DNA of 64,000 nucleotides from JBDGYW01 sp964580055 (GTDB lineage Bacteria; Gemmatimonadota; Gemmatimonadetes; Gemmatimonadales; GWC2-71-9), in assembly GCA_964580055.1 (NCBI GenBank), contig CAZOJI010000001.1, positions 1 to 64,000 on the forward strand, read 5' to 3'. The notes under the pieces were generated by a model. That model did not search any database and was not told the DNA's origin. It saw only the letters and a program-made list of their open reading frames with translations. The position numbers were made by a program, and so were the translations under genes. This document shows, one piece after another, positions 48,844-56,964 of the stretch (positions are counted from its first letter, which is position 1; each line of letters begins with the position of its first letter).

Positions 48844-49184
48844 CTAATCCAGCGGGCTGGATAGCCCGGTCGAGTCTCCTTCCGCGTATATCCTGCGGAT
48901 GCGGTCGGCAGCTATCCACGGTCGGACTGCCACGGCTAGTGACAGACAGCGCCCTTCCTCGACGAACATCAGTCGTTCGGTCTGGAGCTGTTCGACTATG
49001 TCTCTTACTTCCGCCCGTTGGATTCGGCCCGCAAAGTGCTCAGACACGCTTTCAATAGAACGTATTTCGGTACAATAGAGGTAGAGTTCATGCCAGCTCC
49101 CGTGCAGATGCTGCCTCCTGAGTCCATCTCGCCTGTCCACGATCTCGAGATGATCTCCTGCATCTGCATAGCATAGTGGCTTCG
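48844..49184 (-). pseudogene. C-terminal fragment of a RiPP-maturation radical SAM protein
   Basis: The frame from about 49184 reads AGDHLEIVDRRDGLRRQHLH, GSWHELYLYC and IVEQLQTERLMFVEEGRCLS LAVAVRPW. This is the C-terminal wHTH-like segment of B12-binding radical SAM RiPP maturases (ending DELVxERLLFREGDRYLSLAV). The cobalamin-binding and radical SAM domains (CxxxCxxC) are absent upstream, where TonB-plug-like sequence begins on the other strand. It is a relic of a maturase that may once have served the Nif11 precursors near it. Confidence 0.6.
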
Positions 49185-49347
49185 CTCCAGGGGAGCTGCG
49201 TTGCTGAGGGAACCTGCCGGGACGTTTCCTACGGTGTATGTAGACAGCATGAGGTACGGTGACCTCGACGCTTTGCGGAACATACCAATAGTCGACATTG
49301 CCGAAATCCGCTACATCGGCGGCCCGGACGCCACTACCCGCTGGTGA
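49176..49347 (+). pseudogene. C-terminal fragment of a TonB-plug-like protein
   Basis: The frame LREPAGTFPTVYVDSMRYGD, LDALRNIPIVDIAEIRYIGG and PDATTRW, then stop, matches the plug-domain segment of short secreted proteins (VYVDGxRxGxLexLRxIPvxDVexIRyldGxDATTRxG). The protein normally continues a few residues further and has 60-100 residues before this. Neither start nor ribosome binding site is present. Confidence 0.5.
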
Positions 49348-49403
49348 ACCGGGTTAGTCGGCGGAGTTTTCCAGGTAATCCTCAAACGGAAACGGAAGGC
49401 GAG

Positions 49404-49979
49404 TTAGCCCGCCGAGCCGTCGAACATCCAGCCCATTATCCACCAACGCTCGCCGTCGTGGAACAGTGTGATACTGTTCACGCCGCTCTCGTAGGGCTCG
49501 CCTCCCTCCTCACGTGCAGTGGCGTAGCTGCTCCACACATGAGCCATGTTTCCCGACCGCTGAACGACTCGGTCGGTTTCCCACTCCCAGAATCCCTCTT
49601 CACGTGGCGTGTCGTCACCGTGATATCCGTCGAGGCTCATCACGTTCACGAATGGGTTTCCCGACTGGTCGACGTTGGCAATGGCAACCCATGCATCGGG
49701 ATGGTGAAGCGAGCGATCGCGCTCGACGTCCGCCCGTTCGCCTGCGGGTCCTGAGACAACCTCGTAGTATGCGGCGATGATGCCGTCGATGGTGGCCACG
49801 TCCTCGGCTCGAGGCTCTTGTCTGACAACTTCCGCCACACCTGCTTCAGCCGCACCGGGATTGTCGTGCACATCCTCACCTTGGGTGCAACCGGCAACTC
49901 CGATGGAGATTGCAGCGAGGACGGCGCCCAATGGTCCTATCTGGAAGCCCAAGTCGATCCTGCGCAACGAGTCCACCAT
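49404..49979 (-). CDS. NTF2-like (SnoaL/DUF4440) lipoprotein
   Basis: The 191-residue product has a lipoprotein signal (LGAVLAAISIGVAGC, Cys31). The mature part resembles the NTF2-like fold: DVATIDGIIAAYYEVVSGPA, an aromatic strand WETDRVVQRSGNMAHVWSSY, then SGVNSITLFHDGERWWIMGW. This fold binds small ligands or is enzymatic; no catalytic motif can be named. The gene sits on the same strand as the esterase gene, 31 bases downstream of it. Confidence 0.75.
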   Translation of the reverse strand: MVDSLRRIDLGFQIGPLGAVLAAISIGVAGCTQGEDVHDNPGAAEAGVAEVVRQEPRAEDVATIDGIIAAYYEVVSGPAGERADVERDRSLHHPDAWVAIANVDQSGNPFVNVMSLDGYHGDDTPREEGFWEWETDRVVQRSGNMAHVWSSYATAREEGGEPYESGVNSITLFHDGERWWIMGWMFDGSAG

Positions 49980-50010
49980 GGTCTGACTCCCCGTCTATTG
50001 TTCTGTTCGT

Positions 50011-51714
50011 CTACCAACTGCCTCCTCGAGCCCGCAGGTATCTGTCGACCACCCTGATGAACTCGGTAGCGGAGAGATCTTCTCCCTGCCGCCACGGACT
50101 GTAACCGATCCAGCAGTGGGGTTTCTTGCGACCGTACTCGAAGCTCGCCCTGGGTGCAGGGTCGGCCAGATTCGCCAGCGCCTCCTCCATCAGCTCAACC
50201 GCGTTGTTCAGGTAATATGAATCCATATCCCCGGTCGCGACGTGGATCTTGCCGGTGAGGTGACGTCCTAAATTGCTCCAGTTGTTTACTAGATGGTGCG
50301 TTAGATCCCAATGCTCGCGCCAATACACGGCCACTTCATGGTCGATCTCGCCGGTTACTCGGTCCCAGATGGGAGCCGCGTATCCGTCGGGACCGACAGG
50401 GCTGAACAGAGCTTCCCAGATCGCCCACTGGCCACCCGATCTGCCATTCGGCCCTATGGCTCGCTCATAGCCCATTTCCTGTCGAATGGTCGAGATTATC
50501 CTGCCGTCTGGCCGGCGGTTGTTGGGTCGCTCCACCGACGTCCATTTGTTCCGGTCTTCGTATGCGTTGTCGTCCTCGTACACGTTTACGATCTGGTACC
50601 AGTGGAAGTCCACGGGATCCGGGCACCACCCCCAGGTGCCGCCGAAGAACTCAGAGTTCAGGATCTGTATCGCCAGCGCCTCCCATCCCCCCGTGGAACC
50701 GCCTGCCAGGACACGAGCCCAGGGCTCGGGAATGATCGGGAACTCCTGTTCCAGGAATGGGATCAACTCCTGAGTGAATGCGTCACCATATGGCCCCACA
50801 TTGGCGGTGTTCACTGAATGCCCCGTGTCGTAATAGGGGTTCGCGTCGCGCACGGAGACGAGAATCATCTTGGGACTGTTTCGGGAGCGCCAGAACTCGG
50901 AGAAACCGGCGTATCGAGAACGTTCTTCCTCAGGCTCGTCGGAGTAGCCGTACGGAGCCCTGTCGCCCGGAAAGTGTCCGGTCAGATAGAGCACCGGGTA
51001 ACGACGGTTCGGATTCCTCATGTAGTCCGTGGGAAGCAGCACGTTGGCGCCGATATACATGTCCTGGCCCCAGAAAGTGGACAGGGCGTCGCTTCGAATC
51101 TTGACGAAACGGACAAAATCGCCCCGGTCCGGCGGGTTACCCTGTTGTAGCGTACCCCCGTCGGGAACCGGATGTGTGGGAGGGATTACCTGACTGATCT
51201 CGATGGGGATCGTGCCGCCGCCGGCGCCTATTCGCACTTGCCGAGGCTCGCTCTTGGCGTTGCCGGGAGCCCTCCAGGGGCTCTGGCCTGCGCCGGAGTT
51301 GAGATGCATCTCCACCACATGTCCATCCGCACGGTTGAATGTGGTGAAGACGTTGAGGAATGCCTGGACAGTGTAGTCTCCGGGAGGCACCGTTGAGAAG
51401 TCCGCGAGCGGATGTCCTATTACGCCATCACCACCAGGCACCAGCCTCACCTCTTCGCCTCCATCCAGGCCCCTCACCTCCATGCCCCAGAAGGGTACGC
51501 CTCTCACACCTACCTGTTCTCTCGGTTCCGTCTCGCCGTCACTGGTGAGGATTACGTAAGCCCGTCCGATGACCGGCACCTCCAACCCCATAGCCGCAAT
51601 CTCCGATGCCGCGGACTCGCTCAGTTGAATGCTGAATGTGGGGGCCTTCGTACCTTCGTCAGACGCACATGCAGCAGTTATCAGCGTCAACAGGCTCAAG
51701 ATGGTTCTCTTCAT
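50011..51714 (-). CDS. Secreted esterase-like alpha/beta hydrolase
   Basis: The protein (567 residues) has a lipoprotein-type signal (LSLLTLITAAC). A beta-rich N-terminal part (about 30-180) is followed by an alpha/beta-hydrolase domain: YPVLYLTGHFPGDR, ELIPFLEQEFPIIPEPWARV, and the nucleophile elbow AGGSTGGWEAL. The putative acid and histidine are in GDMDSYYLNNAVE and KKPHCWIGY. The pattern is that of the esterase D / enterochelin-esterase-like family. Substrate unknown. The start codon is ATG 51714. Confidence 0.8.
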   Translation of the reverse strand: MKRTILSLLTLITAACASDEGTKAPTFSIQLSESAASEIAAMGLEVPVIGRAYVILTSDGETEPREQVGVRGVPFWGMEVRGLDGGEEVRLVPGGDGVIGHPLADFSTVPPGDYTVQAFLNVFTTFNRADGHVVEMHLNSGAGQSPWRAPGNAKSEPRQVRIGAGGGTIPIEISQVIPPTHPVPDGGTLQQGNPPDRGDFVRFVKIRSDALSTFWGQDMYIGANVLLPTDYMRNPNRRYPVLYLTGHFPGDRAPYGYSDEPEEERSRYAGFSEFWRSRNSPKMILVSVRDANPYYDTGHSVNTANVGPYGDAFTQELIPFLEQEFPIIPEPWARVLAGGSTGGWEALAIQILNSEFFGGTWGWCPDPVDFHWYQIVNVYEDDNAYEDRNKWTSVERPNNRRPDGRIISTIRQEMGYERAIGPNGRSGGQWAIWEALFSPVGPDGYAAPIWDRVTGEIDHEVAVYWREHWDLTHHLVNNWSNLGRHLTGKIHVATGDMDSYYLNNAVELMEEALANLADPAPRASFEYGRKKPHCWIGYSPWRQGEDLSATEFIRVVDRYLRARGGSW

Positions 51715-51771
51715 TCGTTGCCTCGGGTCTTTGTCATGAGATTGTGCGCGTCGAGCAAAGGAGTATGGGCC

Positions 51772-52731
51772 TCACTTTGCACCCGAATGCTCCTCCAGTG
51801 GACCCAAACAATCTTCGCCCGCCGCCATTACTCGTGCTACCGCCGACTCGATCGTGGCAAAGGTCTCAGAAGACGCTCCGCCGACTTCGATATCGTGAGT
51901 TGATTCTAGTGCGTCTCTGTACCAATCCAGCCACGCGCGGAGAATCATAACCTGCTCGCCACGGTCTTCGCCCGCTGCGATCGCCTTGCGGCTCAACTCG
52001 TGCTCGTCCTCGCCGCGCGCCGCGTACGATAGTCTGACGCCCCATGACCGGCGCTCTCGATCCAGCGGAATACCGCTGAACTGGATCGAGTTCTGGTTCA
52101 ATTCGGGTTGCGTGTACGCGGGCATGCTATACGAGAGAACGCCGAGTGCGCCACGGTTTTGGGCCGCCTCGCTGAAGAGACGGCGCGCGCTCGTCTCGCC
52201 GAACACGGTTTTGTCGCGTAGGTCGAGATCCTCGAATTGATCGGCTGAACCGTCTTCCACGTATACCAGTTCCGCCTCGATTCCGTCCGGCGGTGTGGAG
52301 TAGGAGTTGATGGCGATCATGTTCATGTTGGTGGAGTAATCCAGGAGAGGTCCACCCTCGGAGCCCAGCAGTTCCAGCGAGCCGGACATGGGCTCCCATG
52401 TTGGGCCGTCCATCTCTCGGTGCCGCACCCTGTATGTCAGCACCTCGTCCGGCGCGGCGTTTTGCTCGGGAACGTATCCGGCGGCGGTCAGGACATCCAC
52501 GACCCGGTGGATGCTGGCATCGAACCCGGAGTTGCCGGGTACTCGAAATTTACCTTCCATGAAGGCCACGATATCCATGGCCCGATCGCCGGAATACTCG
52601 TCCCTCACAGCGTCGAAGTAGCGCGCTATTGTCGAGTCGCTGGGGCGTTGTTCGTTGCTCGACTCGCCAATACAGGCTGCAAGCCCAACAGCCTGCATCA
52701 ACAGAAGGCCTATGGCAGCAAATCGTCTCAT
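51772..52731 (-). pseudogene. M28-like peptidase gene with the catalytic domain missing
   Basis: The frame gives 319 residues with a lipoprotein signal (GLLLMQAVGLAAC). The N-terminal part matches M28 aminopeptidases with a PA domain (IARYFDAVRDEYSGDRAMDI, ELVYVEDGSADQFEDLDLRD and AQNRGALGVLSYSMPAYTQP). After ARGEDEHELSRKAIAAGEDR the sequence jumps to the C-terminal helix of the family (WLDWYRDALESTHDIEVGGA). The zinc-binding HxD, E-E and D residues of the peptidase domain, about 250-300 residues, are absent. The reading frame is kept, so a truncated lipoprotein could still be made. Confidence 0.6.
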
Positions 52732-52929
52732 CTTGCGTGTCCCGTCACTTGGAATACTCCGAGTGCTGTCTCGCCGATGGCGGCGCGAACATGTGCGGTG
52801 CGACCTGATGCGGCAATGGCCGAATCGAGTCCCAGTGATACCCGTGATGCGGAGCCGGCCCGCTCTTCCAGTACGCCAGGGTCAGCATGGTTATCCGGCT
52901 CAGCGACCTCTGTTTGCTCTATATGCAGC

Positions 52930-53733
52930 TCAAAGAGTACGAATTCCGCGCCTTTCGCATTCCCTCTGAAACTCCGGGTCTCTCAGATCCATCACGGTGC
53001 CGTGCAATTCCGGCCAATCGGACAACACCATGTCTATCAGGATGCGCCCCGGCTCCTCGGGCGGCGGCAGAGCATTGTCCTCGTGCAGCTTCACGAATTT
53101 GGGGTGCGCCGGGAAATCCGACGGATCGGTAGCTCGCAACGTCTCCTGCATCCTGCTCTCGAACGGCCCGGGACTCACGGCGAATATTCGAACCTTGCTC
53201 ACGTCGCATTCGCGCGCAGCGCACGCAGTCGCCATATCCACTGCCGCTTTTCCACTGCAGTAGCACGACCAGCCGCTGTATGCACGACGCGCTGCGCCGC
53301 TGGAGACATTCAGGATCGTGCCGGAAGGGGAATTGACTGATTTCAGCGCGCGTATCGATGCGCGCGTCACGAAGAGGGTGCCGGTGACGTTGGTATTGAT
53401 AGATCTCGCTATCTCACCGGGATCCAGCTCGGCAAGCGGCCCGACCGGGTCTACCGTTCCCGCACAGTTGATGACCGCCCTCAAGGGTTGCCTTATCTTT
53501 CTGAGTAGCTGGAAGGCATCGTCAACCGAAACGGGATCGGTCACATCGGTTGCGACCGAGGAAGCCGAACCATTTGCCGAAGAGATCTCTTCCTCGAGGT
53601 TTCTCAAACGGTCGATGCTCCTTGCCATCAACGCGACGTGAAATCCCCTCGACGCAGCATCTCGAGCTACTGCGCGTCCGAGGCCGTGCGACGCGCCGAA
53701 TACTGCCAGAAGTTCTTTCTGCTCGAGTATCAT
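52930..53733 (-). CDS. Short-chain dehydrogenase/reductase
   Basis: The 267-residue enzyme has the SDR signature: GASHGLGRAVARDAASRG as cofactor loop, NCAG, Ser in NVSSGAA and the catalytic YCSGK. The loop residue after the first Gly is Ala, allowed in classical SDRs. It should reduce or oxidise a small alcohol or ketone with NAD(P). It is on the same strand as, and 98 bases downstream of, the corrinoid-reactivation-like gene, so it could belong to the Hdr operon's tail. Confidence 0.9.
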   Translation of the reverse strand: MILEQKELLAVFGASHGLGRAVARDAASRGFHVALMARSIDRLRNLEEEISSANGSASSVATDVTDPVSVDDAFQLLRKIRQPLRAVINCAGTVDPVGPLAELDPGEIARSINTNVTGTLFVTRASIRALKSVNSPSGTILNVSSGAARRAYSGWSCYCSGKAAVDMATACAARECDVSKVRIFAVSPGPFESRMQETLRATDPSDFPAHPKFVKLHEDNALPPPEEPGRILIDMVLSDWPELHGTVMDLRDPEFQRECERRGIRTL

Positions 53734-53829
53734 TCGACTTGGCGCTCTCCACCCGCACCCTCGCGGGTACTGTCCGCGGCGTGAGTTGGAGTCATCGTCC
53801 CGCGGGAAAGGACTCTGCCGGACGCGAAC

Positions 53830-54534
53830 TCAATCATGCCGTTCGCCTTTCGTTGCTGCGTATTCCCGCAGGTACAGCTCGAGATCGTAGGGTTCCCGCC
53901 GGCTGGGGCAGTGTTTGACCGGACACAGACAGCAACTCTTGAAGCCCTTCTGGTCCTCGAAGTAGATGCCCGATTCCGACTTGCCCGGCACCATCAACAT
54001 GTTGTCCTTCAGGGAGACGCCGATTTTCGCTGCACCTTCACCCAGAATCCGAAACAGAGGTTCCTGTTCGTGGATGGGCCAGTCCTTCAGCGATCCCGGC
54101 TGCATCTGGCCCAGCTTGACCGACCCGAACCGCCTCGTGATGTCCCTTTCCACCTCGGCTATCGCCTCCCTGAGGGCGGCCAGCCTCAACTCGTCGGCAT
54201 GATAACGGTCGATCATTTCGCTGAACGTGCCTGCCCATGCTTCCATTTCACTGCCGCAAGTGGCCACGAACGGGAAGACGCGGTTGAGCTCCCGGGTGTT
54301 GATCTGCAACACTCTGCTCTTGAGGGTGACATCGTCGATCACAATGCGATCTTCGTCGCGCGACTGAATCGCACCTATCAGGTAATAGGCCCTGGGGCGG
54401 GCCACCTCATTGGCTTGTTTCACCATGTCGGCCAGATGGCAGGCGATCGAAGATTTCGGGTCGACACGGAGTTTTTTCAGCAGCCGGCCGGTGTCTACTT
54501 CAAAATCAATGTCGTCCAGCAGGAATCCTTGCAT
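53830..54534 (-). CDS. MetH-activation-domain-like (corrinoid reactivation) protein
   Basis: The 234-residue protein resembles free-standing versions of the B12-dependent methionine synthase activation domain. It has GSLKDWPIHEQEPLFRILGE, IGVSLKDNMLMVPGKSESGI and YF, the SAM-binding and reactivation-type block. A cysteine motif CCLCPVKHCPSR follows at about 201-212 and could bind a metal cluster. Such proteins occur with corrinoid methyltransferases. Its position at the end of the Hdr operon suggests low-potential electrons from Hdr reactivate a cob(II)amide protein. ATG 54534 has GGAAAGG before it. The fold match is good; the function is inferred. Confidence 0.7.
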   Translation of the reverse strand: MQGFLLDDIDFEVDTGRLLKKLRVDPKSSIACHLADMVKQANEVARPRAYYLIGAIQSRDEDRIVIDDVTLKSRVLQINTRELNRVFPFVATCGSEMEAWAGTFSEMIDRYHADELRLAALREAIAEVERDITRRFGSVKLGQMQPGSLKDWPIHEQEPLFRILGEGAAKIGVSLKDNMLMVPGKSESGIYFEDQKGFKSCCLCPVKHCPSRREPYDLELYLREYAATKGERHD

Positions 54535-54827
54535 ACCAGCCTTTCCGAGGCGCGTGTCGCGTTGTGTTGCTCCATGGAAGTTTCGAACGGGGTTTCGATC
54601 CCTACACCAAGTATGACGATGGGCAGTCGGCGAGTCTAGGGAAAGGCAGCACGAGAATGAACTTCGCAGAGTGTCAACACAGCATTTGTCGCGGTGTTCC
54701 ACGCCGGGCATTTACCAGAACGGCAGCGTATGCAGACTCTTTGCTGCAACCCGAATAGGGATGGGGCGGTAGGTTTAACGGCTCGATGGCAGTAGATGAC
54801 CACTCCAGGACGCGTCGACCCGCTGCC

Positions 54828-55328
54828 TCACTCTGTCATGAGAATAGCCGGCCTGGACGTGTCTGCGGGATCGGCAAAGCCCCGACGTGATATCGTGCGA
54901 GCACAGGTGTTCCAGCGCAGGATGGCGTCGTCCTCCCCACTTGGTCGAATTGCCTCCGCCTTTTCATACCACACCATTGCTTCGTGTAGGGCCCGATTGG
55001 CGTAATCGTCGGAAGAGGGCCCACCTCGTTCCAGCTGCGATTTGCCCAGTCGCTCAGCCACAATCCCGGAGTAGTAGAAACGCTCGTACTCCGTTTCCAG
55101 TTCCGAAGCCAGCCGCGCCGCCTCAGCAGTGCGGCTGAGATCCGTCCGAAACTGGTCCGTTAGCGATAGGATCAGCAGCAGCTTCGCGTCATGGTTCTGC
55201 GGCGCCACTTCGAGTAAGTCCACACAGATGCTCTCCGCCTCACAAGGCTCACCGAGCAGTCGGTAGCGTTCGGCTTTCCGCATGGCGTTGTCGATGCCTT
55301 CGGCCGTCAGCCTCTTTAAGTTGTCCAT
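54828..55328 (-). CDS. TPR-like helical protein of unknown function
   Basis: The 166-residue product is helical with TPR-like spacing (AMRKAERYRLLGEPCEAESI, LLEVAPQNHDAKLLLILSLT, EAMVWYEKAEAIRPSGEDDA). It could be a scaffold or assembly factor. AGGAGGG stands before ATG 55328. It lies between hdrB and the corrinoid-reactivation-like gene on the same strand, so it probably belongs to the operon. No specific family is recognised. Confidence 0.65.
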   Translation of the reverse strand: MDNLKRLTAEGIDNAMRKAERYRLLGEPCEAESICVDLLEVAPQNHDAKLLLILSLTDQFRTDLSRTAEAARLASELETEYERFYYSGIVAERLGKSQLERGGPSSDDYANRALHEAMVWYEKAEAIRPSGEDDAILRWNTCARTISRRGFADPADTSRPAILMTE

Positions 55329-55434
55329 GACATAACCCTCCTTGCGCGCTGGAGCCGCTCCAACCGCAAACCAACGCGGCGTGGGATCCTCAAACGCTGC
55401 TGTACAATACCCCTCCTTAACTGACCTCGTTGGA

Positions 55435-56400
55435 CTACTCACGGTACGCCTCGGCTAGATGACCAGATATATCGTTCACAGTGACACCGTTTCCCGCTGC
55501 AGCCCACCCAAGGTTCACAAGGCATATGGGACACGCGGTGATGACTTGCTCACTCGCAGCAGCCAGTTGCGCTATTCTGGTCTCGGCTATGGATCGGGCC
55601 TTGCTGGGGAATAGTGACTCTATGGGCCCCCCGCAGCAGAACGTCATCTTTCCAGAGCAGTCGGGCTCTACGGTCTCGATTCCAGCATTTCCGAGAAGAT
55701 GCCGCGGTTCCTCGACTATGTTTTCGTGGCGGGCATACACACACGAGTCGTGTATTGCCACGGCCTTTTCTACCTCCTTGAGCGGTTTCTTATCCGCTTC
55801 GGCCAGGATCTCCAGATAGCTCTTCACCTCCAATCCATAGTCAGGGATGAACTTGGGGTACACGCTCCTCAGAATGTTGGTGGTGTGTGGATCTACGGTG
55901 ATCACTCGTCTCACGTCGTGGCGCCGGAACAATTCATTGACGCGCTGCGCTTGTCTCTCGAATGCACCGCAAATGCCCTCATCGTGCGCCAGAGCGCCCG
56001 CGTACAGTTCCTGTTCATACAGGTACCCGAACTCAACTCCGGCGGATCTGAGCAGAAAGACGATGTCTCGCAGGATCCCATTGAATTGGTCTTGATCGGA
56101 CCGGTTTATCAAAAGGGGGGTGAAACGAGACACGCTCAGCATCCGATTGATGCCACGACCCAGTCCGAACAAACGATTGAGAGAAGAGTTCTCGAACCTC
56201 GACAGCATCTTCTCCAACGCGATCATGGAAGGCATGAGCTGGTACATGAGGCCAGTGTACAGGACAGTCTTGCCGCCCGATGGGATACCAAGACCTTCCG
56301 CCCAGCCCTCCGAACGACTACGAGAAAGAGGTAGCACGCTAGCCCGGCGATTGAGATTGTCGCTCAGGATCCCCAGCACCTGCTTGGTTGGGAGTGTCAT
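55435..56400 (-). CDS. hdrB: HdrB-like subunit with one CCG domain
   Basis: The 321-residue protein ends with a canonical CCG motif: C220, C248, C255-C256 (KMTFCCGGP) and C290-x2-C293 (ACPICL). In HdrB this binds a non-cubane 4Fe-4S cluster where the disulfide is reduced. HdrB normally has two CCG domains; here the N-terminal half (VLYTGLMYQLMPSM) has lost its Cys residues. Thus only one special cluster is expected, and the substrate chemistry may differ from heterodisulfide reduction. Its ATG overlaps the hdrC stop (ATGA). Confidence 0.85.
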   Translation of the reverse strand: MTLPTKQVLGILSDNLNRRASVLPLSRSRSEGWAEGLGIPSGGKTVLYTGLMYQLMPSMIALEKMLSRFENSSLNRLFGLGRGINRMLSVSRFTPLLINRSDQDQFNGILRDIVFLLRSAGVEFGYLYEQELYAGALAHDEGICGAFERQAQRVNELFRRHDVRRVITVDPHTTNILRSVYPKFIPDYGLEVKSYLEILAEADKKPLKEVEKAVAIHDSCVYARHENIVEEPRHLLGNAGIETVEPDCSGKMTFCCGGPIESLFPSKARSIAETRIAQLAAASEQVITACPICLVNLGWAAAGNGVTVNDISGHLAEAYRE

Positions 56401-56720
56401 TGGTCACCCCCGTCTAGGTTGAACACTGTTCGGTTCAAGTAGCAGCGCAGGCACTTCATGTTCTCGACGATATGCACTCCGCCTGGGCAGTTTTCCTCAC
56501 ACAGCTTGCAGAGCAGACAGGAAAAGATGGTCTCTTTGTTCTCAATGACCTTGTCTTCCAAACCGAGCATCACATAACGAAACATTCGGCGGGGAAGAAG
56601 ATCGAAGCCCATCGGACAGAGGGCGGTGCAGAGGCCGCAGTGCATGCAGGCGTGGGCGTTGAAATCCTCCGAGCAGCTGACTTCCTCCAGGAATTTGGCG
56701 TTTACCGTCGAAGTGCCCAT
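56397..56720 (-). CDS. hdrC: HdrC-like ferredoxin subunit
   Basis: The 107-residue protein has two 4Fe-4S motifs, HACMHCGLCTALCPMG and SCLLCKLCEENCPGG, separated by a helix. This is the HdrC arrangement that passes electrons between HdrA and HdrB. It lies 4 bases after the small winged-helix-like gene and overlaps hdrB by 4 bases. The length is short compared with methanogen HdrC (about 180) but normal for bacterial versions. Confidence 0.9.
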   Translation of the reverse strand: MGTSTVNAKFLEEVSCSEDFNAHACMHCGLCTALCPMGFDLLPRRMFRYVMLGLEDKVIENKETIFSCLLCKLCEENCPGGVHIVENMKCLRCYLNRTVFNLDGGDQ

Positions 56721-56724
56721 GGTG

Positions 56725-56964
56725 TCACTCGTTGTACTCGTATCGATAGTATCCCATCTCATCAGGCTCGCCCGTGTCCCTCAGCGTTCCGTATTTCCAC
56801 ATCGCCATGACCCAGATCATGACTTCGTGTTTGGGATGACCGAGGTGCTCGGCTATTTCCGGAATGGTCCTGGGTTCGTCAATTACGAATGCTGCGATCT
56901 CGTCTCTCACGACCATTTCGTCCCTAATGATCTCTCCGAAACTGCGCTCTATCAGGTTGTTCAT
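56725..56964 (-). CDS. Small winged-helix-like protein inside the hdr operon
   Basis: The 79-residue protein is mostly a helix-turn-helix-like fold: VVRDEIAAFVIDEPRTIPEI, AEHLGHPKHEVMIWVMAMWK and a wing-like YGTLRDTGEPDEMGYYRYEY. It could be a regulator, or a structural subunit since it is wedged with ATGA overlap between hdrA and hdrC. I do not know an assigned family; similar small proteins appear in bacterial hdr operons. Confidence 0.7.
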   Translation of the reverse strand: MNNLIERSFGEIIRDEMVVRDEIAAFVIDEPRTIPEIAEHLGHPKHEVMIWVMAMWKYGTLRDTGEPDEMGYYRYEYNE

